Source: UBA1046 sp012511325
GTDB taxonomy: Bacteria > Bacillota > Clostridia > Saccharofermentanales > DTU023
Assembly (NCBI GenBank): GCA_050951925.1
Contig: JBMNJZ010000001.1
Location: forward strand, 310,001-374,000
Length of the DNA: 64,000 bases
Direction: 5' to 3'
Below, piece by piece: positions 43,367 to 51,750 of this stretch (position 1 is the stretch's first letter; every line of letters starts with the position of its first letter). The position numbers and the translations under genes were made by a program. The notes beneath the pieces are model-generated. The model had not been told where the DNA came from. It was given only the letters and a program-made list of their open reading frames with translations, and did not search any database.

Positions 43367-44038
43367 CTATCCTACATAATCTCCGCGATAACTGACCAGC
43401 ACCACATCCGAAACACCTTCCGTATGGGCCAATAAGCTGACAAAGGATGTATCCTCATCTTTTAGTCTCAGCTCATAGTGAAGCTCAGTCGCACCCGGCC
43501 TTACACTTTTGCTTTTCAGGACCAGCTTTTTGCTGCCGGCAGCCAGTATCTCCCGTGTTATTTCTTCAGTATCCGGGTTGTCACAGCGCAAAACAAGTAT
43601 GTAGGGGTCGTCATAGGATTTCCAATTCGCGAAAATAAACAAGATCAGTCCTATAAAAAGACTGCCAAAAACTGCGAGCGGAATCAGTCCGGCCGCCAGA
43701 ACAATACCTGCCGCGATACACCAAAAGAGAAAGGCGATATCGAGAGGTTCTTTAATCGCAGTACGAAATCTGACAATGGACAGAGCGCCTACCATACCCA
43801 GTGACAATACAACATTGCTGGTCACGGCCATAATCACCAGCGTGGAGATCATAGTCAGACCAATCAAAGTGACGCCGAAGCTTGCTGAATACATCACACC
43901 GCGATAAGTCTTTTTATAGATCCAAAAAATAAATAAACCGACCAGAAAAGCCAGCAGCATCCCCAGCACCATATCAAAGATAGGGATGCTGGTAACATTT
44001 TCCAGGTATTTGGATTTAAAGATATCTTTAAAAGTCAT
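43367..44038 (-). CDS. DUF4956 membrane protein
   Basis: 223 aa. Four hydrophobic segments in residues 18-135 with the conserved block GMVGALSIVRFRTAIKEPLDIAFLFW, then a soluble C-terminal domain (about 145-223). This is the DUF4956 family, whose function is not known; it is regularly found next to VTC-domain and CotH genes. ATG 44038 has AAGGAGAACCGT upstream; the open frame continues to 44251 but overlaps the VTC gene and has no site. Ten bases after VTC. Confidence 0.85.
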   Translation of the reverse strand: MTFKDIFKSKYLENVTSIPIFDMVLGMLLAFLVGLFIFWIYKKTYRGVMYSASFGVTLIGLTMISTLVIMAVTSNVVLSLGMVGALSIVRFRTAIKEPLDIAFLFWCIAAGIVLAAGLIPLAVFGSLFIGLILFIFANWKSYDDPYILVLRCDNPDTEEITREILAAGSKKLVLKSKSVRPGATELHYELRLKDEDTSFVSLLAHTEGVSDVVLVSYRGDYVG

Positions 44039-44048
44039 ACGGTTCTCC

Positions 44049-44723
44049 TTAATCGTATTTGCGGCTATGAGCATACTTTGAGAAAGCGGCGGAGCGACGG
44101 GATCCAAGCTGCACCATTTGTAAGATAAAATCCGGAATAAACTGATCAAACTTAACTTCCAAAATGGCAAATGCCTCATCCACAGGCACCAGCAGCGGAT
44201 CAGTCGCAAAAAAGTCCACGCTGCGCATTCCGGTTCGGACATCGCGATCAAGCGTTATGCGCACATTGCCTGCCGGATACAAAAATGGTTCCCGGAGATA
44301 TTCCACAATGGTACGCGGTCTCAGCAAGTTGCTTCTGATTTTGACATAAAGCTCCCGTAACAGCTCCTCGTCCCGGCTCAGTAAGAAATCATATTCGCCT
44401 TGCAAGATGCTTTGCACTTCATCGGAACAGAGTCTGGCACTCTGCTTGCGGCTCAGACCGGATCTCTTAGTTTTTTTCTCCAGTCTGATAAAGTCGAAGT
44501 TCGCATTATAACAGCGGATACGAAACTTCTCGCGCTTGTTGACTCCGCCGATTTTTTCCGTCAACGCCCGGTCAAACGGATCGTCGAAATATAAGCTGCG
44601 CACACGGTATTCACCGTGTGCGCCGGCATGAGGATCAGACCTCAACATGTCTTTTAAGCGTTGTTTTAAGAGAAGATAGTCTGCATAATTAATCTCATGT
44701 TTCAATTCATGTCTAAGTATCAT
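44049..44723 (-). CDS. VTC-domain polyphosphate polymerase
   Basis: 224 aa, a stand-alone VTC tunnel domain. Conserved basic and acidic residues of the tunnel appear in HELKHEINYADY, YRVRSLYFDD, KFRIRCYN, RLEKKTKRSGLSRKQ, VEYLREPF, VRITLDRDV and the closing ILEVKFDQFIPDFI. Yeast Vtc4 uses this fold to make polyphosphate from ATP. Residues line up with that activity, but it is not shown for this protein. ATG 44723 follows GGGAGAAGAGC. Lies between the acidic lipoprotein and DUF4956 genes, all minus. Confidence 0.88.
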   Translation of the reverse strand: MILRHELKHEINYADYLLLKQRLKDMLRSDPHAGAHGEYRVRSLYFDDPFDRALTEKIGGVNKREKFRIRCYNANFDFIRLEKKTKRSGLSRKQSARLCSDEVQSILQGEYDFLLSRDEELLRELYVKIRSNLLRPRTIVEYLREPFLYPAGNVRITLDRDVRTGMRSVDFFATDPLLVPVDEAFAILEVKFDQFIPDFILQMVQLGSRRSAAFSKYAHSRKYD

Positions 44724-44748
44724 GCTCTTCTCCCGGTTAATCTACATC

Positions 44749-45828
44749 TTAATCGTTGTCGTAGTCGCTATCGTCGTTATCATCGTCATAGTCTGAGGCA
44801 TCATCGTAGTCGCTATGATCGTTCCGGGCGGTAGTCTGCCTGGTCGTAGTTCTGGTCGTAGATTTAGTACCATAATCACTGTCATCATCGTCATCATAGT
44901 CGCTGTCATCATCGTCGTAGTTGCTGTCATCCTTCTTAGCGGCAGTCCGCCTGGTCGTAGTTCTGGTTGTAGATTTGGTACCATAATCACTGTCATCATC
45001 ATAATCGGTATCGTCAGTGAAATTCGTATTGTCATCATCATAGTCGCTGTAGTCGTTTCTGCCCGGCTCAATACCGGCATTCTTACCAACATGCTTATAC
45101 TTCAGGATATTCCCCGTTCTGGCGTCGATATCATATTCATATTCCACCCCATTCGCCTTGAACTCCAGCTCGTAGACTGCTCTCCCGTCATCAAGATCAA
45201 AGTCTTTATCGTCAAATACCGCATTTGCTGCATTCACATTAGCATGTGCAAGCGCGATCTCTTTGGCTCTGGCCAGAGTGATATATTCACCGCGCTCTGC
45301 ATTCGGGTATCCGGAATCATCATAATCTGAAGCATAATAATCTGAATCGTCATAATCTGAATAATCTGAAGCATCAATGCCGCGCAGCTGAACATCCAGA
45401 TCCAAAGAACGCAATGTCGAACGCACATCTTTGGCAATCATTTTTGCAAAATCAGGCAGCGGCAAAACCGAACCGTCTTCGATTTCGATGGTAATATTGC
45501 GTTTACTACCATCAATATCGGAAACAAAGTATCCTGCCTCATGGATCTTGATTATGAGTTCCTTGACAACTTCGCGGGCATCTTTGCCGACAAAGTCCTT
45601 GTAGTCCGCGACAATCTTTTCGCCGTCATCATTTTCGCCTTTGATAAGTGTAACTAAACCATCTTTATCATATCGGATTGAGATCTCGGGATTGACTCTC
45701 AGATGAATTGTGCCCATCTCATCCATGGACGCATCTTTCGATGCTGTTCCTTTGGCGCAGCCAAATAGGGTTGCCGCGACAAAAAGGATGGAAATAACCA
45801 AAGTTATTATTTGTCTTGACTTTTTCAT
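44749..45828 (-). CDS. Acidic-repeat lipoprotein with RsgI-like and PepSY segments
   Basis: 359 aa from ATG 45828 (AAAGGAGTTAATT upstream). Lipobox LFGC. Residues 35-100 (TIHLRVNPEISIRYDKDGLV) look like the middle domain of RsgI-type anti-sigma factors. About residues 180-245 (YITLARAKEIALAHANV, RAVYELEFKANGVEYEYDID) are a PepSY domain. The rest is low complexity: DSDYDDD-type acidic runs alternate with TTRTTTRRTAAKK-type basic Thr/Arg segments, at least twice. 25 bases before VTC, so probably the first gene of that cluster. Role unknown; acidic runs could bind divalent cations. Confidence 0.75.
   Translation of the reverse strand: MKKSRQIITLVISILFVAATLFGCAKGTASKDASMDEMGTIHLRVNPEISIRYDKDGLVTLIKGENDDGEKIVADYKDFVGKDAREVVKELIIKIHEAGYFVSDIDGSKRNITIEIEDGSVLPLPDFAKMIAKDVRSTLRSLDLDVQLRGIDASDYSDYDDSDYYASDYDDSGYPNAERGEYITLARAKEIALAHANVNAANAVFDDKDFDLDDGRAVYELEFKANGVEYEYDIDARTGNILKYKHVGKNAGIEPGRNDYSDYDDDNTNFTDDTDYDDDSDYGTKSTTRTTTRRTAAKKDDSNYDDDDSDYDDDDDSDYGTKSTTRTTTRQTTARNDHSDYDDASDYDDDNDDSDYDND
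44828..45010 (-). repeat. Direct repeat encoding Thr/Arg and Asp/Tyr segments
   Basis: Two copies about 111 bp apart (starting near 44828 and 44939) of a block that includes CCTGGTCGTAGTTCTGGT and CCATAATCACTGTCATCATC. In-frame expansion or contraction would change the tail length without breaking the gene. Confidence 0.8.
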
Positions 45829-45973
45829 AATTAACTCCTTTGTAGAATGCTTGTCGCATTTATTGCAGATTTTCGTCTGTACATCCATAGGATACGGATG
45901 GTGCTCATCGAAAGCGGGGTCGAAGGCGCTATAAAATTGATTTCGCTTCTACTAAGTCAGGGAATATGGCATC

Positions 45974-46002
45974 AAAAAAAGACCGGTTCGTTAGACCCGG
46001 CC
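45974..46002 (-). terminator. Terminator behind parB
   Basis: Minus strand GGCCGGGTC/GAACCGGTC-type stem (one mismatch), short loop, then TTTTTTT. About 75 bases beyond the parB stop. Confidence 0.7.
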
Positions 46003-46074
46003 TCGGCAAAATACAAATGTCGATTCTTAACTGTTAGCAACGCTAACGATTCAGCAAATTAATTCAGGCTTTAG

Positions 46075-47007
46075 TCAAGATCTTTCGTCAGCCCCGAACA
46101 GCTCCAACAATCTTTGGAGCTCGTCCAAATTCTTATAGCGGATAAGAATCGACCCCTTGCCATCCGCATAAGTAAAGCGAACTTTTGTTCCTAATGCTTT
46201 GGAAATGCTTAACTCAGTAGCTTTGACGCTAAGCTTTTGTGCCTCATTGGGCTCAATCCTTACGGCTTTGGGTGTCAAAGCTCGCTGAACCGCTCTTTCC
46301 GTCTCCCGCACTGAGAGTCCGTCACTGATAATCCGATCGGATAAAGTGATTTGCTCCGCTTCAGTCTTTAGCGCCAGCAGCGCTCTGGCATGTCCTGCCG
46401 ATATTGAACCGGCACGCACCCGATCCTGGATTGCCTGGGGAAGATTCAGCAGTCGCAAGGTATTGGCAATGGCTGAGCGGCTGCGTCCAATATCAATTGC
46501 CAGCTCTTCCTGAGTCATCGCATGCTCTGTTAAAAGTCGCTGCAATGCTTGCGCTTCTTCAATCTGATTGAGATCTTCCCGGTTGATGTTCTCGATCAGA
46601 GCTATTCGCTGTACTTCTTTATCATCTAAGGCGCGGATGATTACCGGAACATCTGTTAAGCCTGCCAATCTGGCGGCGCGCCAGCGTCTTTCGCCGGCGA
46701 CAATGGTATAACCCCGGCCGGTTCTCGCAGGTACGACCAGTAGTGGCTGCACAATTCCATTTTTGCTAATTGAGTCCGCCAACTCCTGCAAGCGCTCCGG
46801 ATCAAAATTCTGCCGTGGCTGATCTTGATTGGGACTAAGGTCATTTAGCTTGACTTTTTTAACCTGCTCAACACCGGTACCCGTAGCTGCTGACAATGTT
46901 TCCGCGCCCAACAAGGCATTGAGGCCTCTCCCTAAACCCCTGCCGGTTGTCTTCTTGCTTTCTGTTTTGGCTTGCGCCGGATTAGATCTATTTTTACTCT
47001 GTGACAT
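46075..47007 (-). CDS. parB: Chromosome partitioning protein ParB (Spo0J)
   Basis: 310 aa. Basic, flexible N-terminus with GLGRGLNALLG (ParA-interaction type), NPDQPRQNFD-like SPNQDQPRQNFDPERLQELA, CTPase motifs GYTIVAGERRWRAARLAG, ENINREDLNQIEEAQAL, the helix-turn-helix (TQEELAIDIGRSRSAIANTLRLL in part) and a C-terminal dimer domain. ParB spreads from parS as a CTP-dependent clamp. ATG 47007 has GGGAGATAGCAA upstream, 16 bases after parA. Confidence 0.95.
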   Translation of the reverse strand: MSQSKNRSNPAQAKTESKKTTGRGLGRGLNALLGAETLSAATGTGVEQVKKVKLNDLSPNQDQPRQNFDPERLQELADSISKNGIVQPLLVVPARTGRGYTIVAGERRWRAARLAGLTDVPVIIRALDDKEVQRIALIENINREDLNQIEEAQALQRLLTEHAMTQEELAIDIGRSRSAIANTLRLLNLPQAIQDRVRAGSISAGHARALLALKTEAEQITLSDRIISDGLSVRETERAVQRALTPKAVRIEPNEAQKLSVKATELSISKALGTKVRFTYADGKGSILIRYKNLDELQRLLELFGADERS

Positions 47008-47023
47008 TTGCTATCTCCCGGGA

Positions 47024-47785
47024 TTATTTCTTACGGATAATTTCTTTAGCTAAAGAATCATAGGCTTTGGCGCCGCGCGACCACTTATCATAGGCGAGAA
47101 TCGGCTTGCCGTAACTGGGCGCTTCACTGAGACGGACATTGCGGGGGATCACCGTTTTAAAGACCTGATCCGGAAAGTGCTCCCTGACCTCTGCCTCTAC
47201 CTGATGCGCCAACTGTGTTCTCGTATCAAACATAGTTATGACTATGCCCAAAACCTCCAAATCCGGATTACTGCTATTCTTCACAAGACTATATGTCCCG
47301 ATCAACTGCTCCAATCCCTCCAAGGCATAATATTCGGCCTGAATAGGGATCAAAATACTGTTCGAAGCTGTTAAGGCATTGACCGTCATCAAGCCCAGAG
47401 AGGGAGGGCAATCGATCAGAATATAATCGAATTGAGTTCTAATGGAAGACATTGCCTTAGCCAGCACTTTTTCGCGCTCCGGCACTGAAATTAACTCAAT
47501 TTCAGCGCCAGTTAATTCGATATTGGCAGGACATAGGGACAGATTTCGATATTGTGTATTTTGGATCGCTTCTGTCAAGGGCAATCCATTAATCATGACA
47601 TCATATGTTGTCTGTTCCTGATCCTTCTTAGCAAATCCCAGACCGGATGTGGCATTGCCTTGAGGATCGGCATCAATCAGCAAGGTTTTCTGTGACCGTT
47701 TACCTAAATATGCAGCTAAATTAACGGCAGTAGTTGTTTTGCCAACACCACCCTTTTGATTCACTACGGAAATAACAGTTCCCAT
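47024..47785 (-). CDS. parA: Chromosome partitioning ATPase ParA (Soj)
   Basis: 253 aa, small ParA type without N-terminal DNA-binding domain. Deviant Walker A NQKGGVGKTTTAVNLAA, Walker A' LIDADPQGNATSGLG, Walker B DYILIDCPPSLGLMTVNAL. It forms ATP-dependent dimers on the nucleoid to move ParB-parS complexes. ATG 47785 has AGGAGGGTGTT upstream. First gene of a parAB unit that follows gyrB, with parS in the gap. Confidence 0.95.
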   Translation of the reverse strand: MGTVISVVNQKGGVGKTTTAVNLAAYLGKRSQKTLLIDADPQGNATSGLGFAKKDQEQTTYDVMINGLPLTEAIQNTQYRNLSLCPANIELTGAEIELISVPEREKVLAKAMSSIRTQFDYILIDCPPSLGLMTVNALTASNSILIPIQAEYYALEGLEQLIGTYSLVKNSSNPDLEVLGIVITMFDTRTQLAHQVEAEVREHFPDQVFKTVIPRNVRLSEAPSYGKPILAYDKWSRGAKAYDSLAKEIIRKK

Positions 47786-47956
47786 AACACCCTCCTGCTA
47801 ATTGTAAATATCTTAACACAGCGGACCCCCCAATTCTTATGACAAGTCTATTAAATAAATGTCAGGAGACGTCAGAGGCGCACAAACCCTTGCAAATCAC
47901 TCCAAGCCCTGAAAAGCCCATGCTTCCAGCGATTTCTCTAGATCGGAAAAGCTAAA

Positions 47957-47986
47957 ACCGGAATGTTTCACGTGAAACATTCCGGT
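47957..47986. other. parS site within a 30-bp perfect palindrome
   Basis: TGTTTCACGTGAAACA at 47964-47979 is the exact 16-bp parS consensus. The dyad continues outward through CCGGAA/TTCCGG to 30 bp (47957-47986). On the minus strand the palindrome is followed by TTTTAGCTTTT, so in RNA it could also end gyrB transcripts. Gap 47786-48045 holds no gene. Confidence 0.95.
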
Positions 47987-48045
47987 CGCAATTTCTAAGA
48001 GATCTTGATTTTAAAACAAAAAGCCCGTCGCTGTCTGATAGCTGT

Positions 48046-50148
48046 TTAGACGTCCGTGCTGGCATATACGGCATTGGTTCGAATAAATTCTCTGCGCGGC
48101 TCAACTTTGTCTCCCATCAGGAGAGTTACAATCTCATCCGCAGCTTGCGCGTCTCCTACAGTCACTTGTTTGAGATAGCGAGTCTCAGGATTCATAGTTG
48201 TCTCCCATAATTGATCCGGATTCATTTCTCCCAATCCTTTAAAGCGCTGTAGTTTAAAGCTGGTCCAGCCTGTCTTCGCCTTAATCTTTTCGACATCGCC
48301 CTCCTCATAGGCATAATAGCTCTCATTGCCATTATAAATTCTATATAGCGGCGGCACAGCTATATAAACATGTCCTGCTTCTACTAGGGGTCTCATGTAA
48401 CGATAAAAGAAAGTCAGTAGCAAAGTTCTGATATGCGCGCCGTCAACATCAGCATCAGCCATCAAAACAACCTTGTGATAACGGAGCTTCTCAAGGTCAA
48501 ATTCATTGCCGATGCCGGCACCCAAGGACATAACTATCGGCATCAGTTTCTCATTGTCCAGGACTTTATCAACACGAGCTTTTTCTACATTCAGCATTTT
48601 GCCCCAGAGTGGTAAGATCGCCTGATATTTTCTCTCCCGGCCATTTTTTGCCGTTCCGCCGGCCGAATCGCCTTCGACAATAAAAACCTCACAAAAAGCC
48701 GGATCCTTCTCTGAGCAATCAGCCAATTTACCCGGCAGCACATTGGATTCTAAGGCACTTGCTCTTCTGGTCAAGCTGCGCGCTTTACGGGCAGCTTCAT
48801 TGGCGCGGGCTGCTGACAGAGCTTTTTCAACAATAATTCTGGCAATCTGCGGATTTTCCTCCAGATAAGTAGACAGCTTTTCATTAACCGTCGATTCGAC
48901 AATCGTTCTGACTTCAGCATTGCCCAATCTGGATTTGGTTTGCCCTTCAAATTGCGGCTCGGATAATTTGATGCTGATAATCGCAGCCATTCCCTCGCGA
49001 ATATCTTCTCCGGCCAAGTTTCTGTCATTATCTTTCAAGAAATTGTATTTGCGGGCATATTCATTGATGGTCTTGGTGGCCGCAGACCTAAATCCCGTCA
49101 AATGCGTGCCGCCTTCAATGGTAGCGATATTATTGGCATAGGAGTACACATTTTCCGCATAACCGTCATTGTATTGGATCGCTACCTCAACGAATATATC
49201 TGCTTCCGTGCCGCAGAAATAAATCGGCTCTTTGTGCAGCGCATTCCTGTGCCTGTTCAAATATTCAACAAAAGAAATTATTCCGCCCTCGTAGAATAGA
49301 GTCTTTGCGACCGGTGGCTCTACTCGCTTATCAATCAGAATGATTTTTACATCGCGGTTAAGGAAAGCCATTTCGCGATAGCGGGTTATCATCAGATCAA
49401 AATCAATCACATCGTCAGGGAAGATCTGTGGATCAGGTTTAAACCTGGTGATAGTGCCGGTTTTATTCGTATCTCCCGTAACAGACAGCGGTTCTGCCGT
49501 AACTCCCCGTTCAAACCGAATTTTATGTGATTGGCCGTCGCGATTGACTACCACTTCCATCCAAGAAGAAAGCGCATTGACAACAGAAGCTCCCACCCCG
49601 TGCAATCCGCCCGAGACAGAATAGGCGCCACTGCCGAATTTTCCTCCGGCATGCAATATGGTATGCACTACCTCAACTGTCGGAATGCCCATTTGCGGAT
49701 GCATTCCTACCGGTATGCCGATACCGTTGTCCTCTACCTCGACCGATTGGTCAGGATAAACGGAAACAATAATGGTATCGGCGCGTCCGGCCAGCGCTTC
49801 GTCCACAGAGTTGGCTACAATCTCATATATAAGATGGTGGAGGCCCCGCGGCGTTGTATCTCCGATATACATGCCGGGGCGCTTGCGTACAGCTTCCAAT
49901 CCTTCCAGGACTTGAATATCCTCATCTGAGTACTCTGAATCACTATGTGTATCAAAAGCAGTTGCATCAGGCCTATTGTCTGTCAAAGACTCTTGGAAAT
50001 CTTCAATTAGAGCGCGCGGATCATCCGCCAGGTTGCGAAGTTCATCTTCAGAGCTGTGCTCATGTCGCTTTGCATCAGCTTCAGCGCGTTTCAGCATTTG
50101 ATCAAATGCTGAATTATCTTGTTCTTTTTGCAAATTTAAATTATTCAT
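48046..50148 (-). CDS. gyrB: DNA gyrase subunit B, with N-terminal extension
   Basis: 700 aa. From about residue 75 it is a normal GyrB: IQVLEGLEAVRKRPGMYIGDT, ATP site NSVDEALAG and DNGIGIPVG, SGGLHGVGASVVNALS, Toprim EGDSAGGTA and DADVDGAHIRTLLLTFFYR, QRFKGLGEMNPDQLW, and C-terminal RREFI. The first 70 or so residues are a charged, acidic extension (QKEQDNSAFDQMLKRAE...) not found in E. coli or Bacillus GyrB. The start at 50148 has AAGGATAACA, so the extension seems real. gyrA does not follow; parS-parA does. Confidence 0.95.
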   Translation of the reverse strand: MNNLNLQKEQDNSAFDQMLKRAEADAKRHEHSSEDELRNLADDPRALIEDFQESLTDNRPDATAFDTHSDSEYSDEDIQVLEGLEAVRKRPGMYIGDTTPRGLHHLIYEIVANSVDEALAGRADTIIVSVYPDQSVEVEDNGIGIPVGMHPQMGIPTVEVVHTILHAGGKFGSGAYSVSGGLHGVGASVVNALSSWMEVVVNRDGQSHKIRFERGVTAEPLSVTGDTNKTGTITRFKPDPQIFPDDVIDFDLMITRYREMAFLNRDVKIILIDKRVEPPVAKTLFYEGGIISFVEYLNRHRNALHKEPIYFCGTEADIFVEVAIQYNDGYAENVYSYANNIATIEGGTHLTGFRSAATKTINEYARKYNFLKDNDRNLAGEDIREGMAAIISIKLSEPQFEGQTKSRLGNAEVRTIVESTVNEKLSTYLEENPQIARIIVEKALSAARANEAARKARSLTRRASALESNVLPGKLADCSEKDPAFCEVFIVEGDSAGGTAKNGRERKYQAILPLWGKMLNVEKARVDKVLDNEKLMPIVMSLGAGIGNEFDLEKLRYHKVVLMADADVDGAHIRTLLLTFFYRYMRPLVEAGHVYIAVPPLYRIYNGNESYYAYEEGDVEKIKAKTGWTSFKLQRFKGLGEMNPDQLWETTMNPETRYLKQVTVGDAQAADEIVTLLMGDKVEPRREFIRTNAVYASTDV

Positions 50149-50164
50149 TGTTATCCTTATATGC

Positions 50165-50437
50165 TCACATATGCGATCTCAATCTACTTTGCTCCAATCC
50201 TCTCTCCCAGCGCAAACGCAAAGTGTCCGAGGAAACAGGAGAGAGAATGGCCCTGTTAATGGTGACAACCAAAGATCTTGGCAGATCCGATGTCAGAATA
50301 TCTATGAGGTGATTTTCTTCTGCCCGGGCTAAATATTTGACAGTATCTGCAGATCCTTGCGTAGAATGATCGAGATCAAATATGCCAACTATCCATTCAG
50401 CAGGTAAAGATACATCTGCACCGATATGAATATACAT
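50165..50437 (-). CDS. remB: RemB/DUF370-family protein
   Basis: 90 aa. N-terminal MYIHIGADVSLPAEWIVGIFDLD is the DUF370 pattern (extracellular matrix regulatory protein B, YaaB), here with a short C-terminal basic tail. In Bacillus remB lies between recF and gyrB, the same place as here. Relatives such as RemA bind DNA as ring-like oligomers; RemB's role is less clear. ATG 50437 has AAAGGGTAGCAA upstream. Confidence 0.85.
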   Translation of the reverse strand: MYIHIGADVSLPAEWIVGIFDLDHSTQGSADTVKYLARAEENHLIDILTSDLPRSLVVTINRAILSPVSSDTLRLRWERGLEQSRLRSHM

Positions 50438-50555
50438 TTGCTACCCTTTCTGCCTTCGAATAATACTGTTTATGGGCCACTAGATATTATACCATAACTA
50501 AAGAAGCTCGCGCGCGAGTATATAATCATGTGGTGCTAAATTAATTACGGATTAG

Positions 50556-51749
50556 TTACAAAAACACCTGCGTAAGTTTAGCTTGTTGAACATTGAATAG
50601 AGTATATTCCTCAATAAAGTCCGCTAACCCCCGGTTGTCACAACCAATCAGAACCTGTGACAAATCTGTGCAGGTCAGAAATGACTGATAATCTTCGATC
50701 GTTTGTAAGAGACGATAGCGGCGATCGCCATCCAGTTCAGACATAACATCATCCAGCAATAGTACGGGGCTCTCGCCGGTCTTCTGTCGCAACAAGAGCA
50801 ATTCGGCTAACTTCAAGGCCAGCACCACCGATCGCTGCTGTCCTTGTGATGCATATGGACGAACCTCTATTCCATTGAGGCTTAAGATAAGATCGTCGCG
50901 ATGAGGGCCCAGGCCGGTACTGCCGCGCAGGATATCCTCTGCGGCCTGTTCTCGCAATCTCCCCAACAAAATCTCTCGCATATCTTTTGTGCCTTGGTTC
51001 TTAACAGAAGGAACTGATGAGCGGTATCTCATGATCAATTCTTCCTTAAGCCCGGTAATTTGTGCGATTGAATCATTAGCAAGCAAAGCAATCTCGCTGA
51101 TAATTTCCTGACGGCGCGTAATTATGCGCGCGGAACAATCCGCCAACTGCTCATCCCAGATTTCCAGATGTAAATTATAGTCGCCGCCGAAATCTTCAAT
51201 ATTGGAATGATCCCGCAGCTTCTTCAGCAGATTATTCCTTTGCGTCAATAAATGTTGATATTGAACAAGATCACGGAAATACGACGGATAAATCTGGGAG
51301 AGTAAAAGATCCAGAAATCTTCTCCTGGCTGACGGACCGTCCTTGATAATCTGCAGATCCTCCGGGGCAAAAATTACGGCATTAAAGATACCCATCATGT
51401 CGCTGATGCGTTCAAGTCTGACTCCGTTATAATATATATGCCGGATCGGTTTTAATCGAAGGGGATCGTTGCTCACCGGAGCCAGATAATGGATCCTTAT
51501 TTCCTCGGCTCTTCCCTTATCTGTCAAAAATTCTAATCTGACATCATAATCATCGCAGCCTTGTCTAACTAACTCATTGTCACGTCCGGTGCGATGCGAG
51601 CGAGCACAAGTACAGAGAAAGATCGCTTCCAGAATATTAGTTTTACCCTGAGCATTATTGCCATATAAAATTTGAGCACCTGGGAAAAAATCCTGCTCCA
51701 GATGCTCGTAATTTCTGAAATTCTTTAATTCAATCGCTGTAATCCGCAT
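50556..51749 (-). CDS. recF: DNA replication/repair protein RecF
   Basis: 397 aa from ATG 51749 (MRITAIELKNFRNYEHLEQDF in part), two bases from the dnaN stop. SMC-like ATPase: Walker A GNNAQGKTNILEAIF, signature AYASQGQQRSVVLALKLAE-like (PYASQGQQRSVVLALKLAE), Walker B PVLLLDDVMSELD. RecF guides RecR/RecO to gap edges. An open frame to 51797 overlaps dnaN and is not used. The S4 gene yaaA that usually sits between dnaN and recF is missing. Confidence 0.95.
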   Translation of the reverse strand: MRITAIELKNFRNYEHLEQDFFPGAQILYGNNAQGKTNILEAIFLCTCARSHRTGRDNELVRQGCDDYDVRLEFLTDKGRAEEIRIHYLAPVSNDPLRLKPIRHIYYNGVRLERISDMMGIFNAVIFAPEDLQIIKDGPSARRRFLDLLLSQIYPSYFRDLVQYQHLLTQRNNLLKKLRDHSNIEDFGGDYNLHLEIWDEQLADCSARIITRRQEIISEIALLANDSIAQITGLKEELIMRYRSSVPSVKNQGTKDMREILLGRLREQAAEDILRGSTGLGPHRDDLILSLNGIEVRPYASQGQQRSVVLALKLAELLLLRQKTGESPVLLLDDVMSELDGDRRYRLLQTIEDYQSFLTCTDLSQVLIGCDNRGLADFIEEYTLFNVQQAKLTQVFL

Positions 51750-51750
51750 C

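Noticed and set aside
44815..45330. 171-codon plus-strand frame rich in Ile/Val
   Set aside because: Mirror image of the acidic GAT/GAC-rich codons of the minus-strand lipoprotein.
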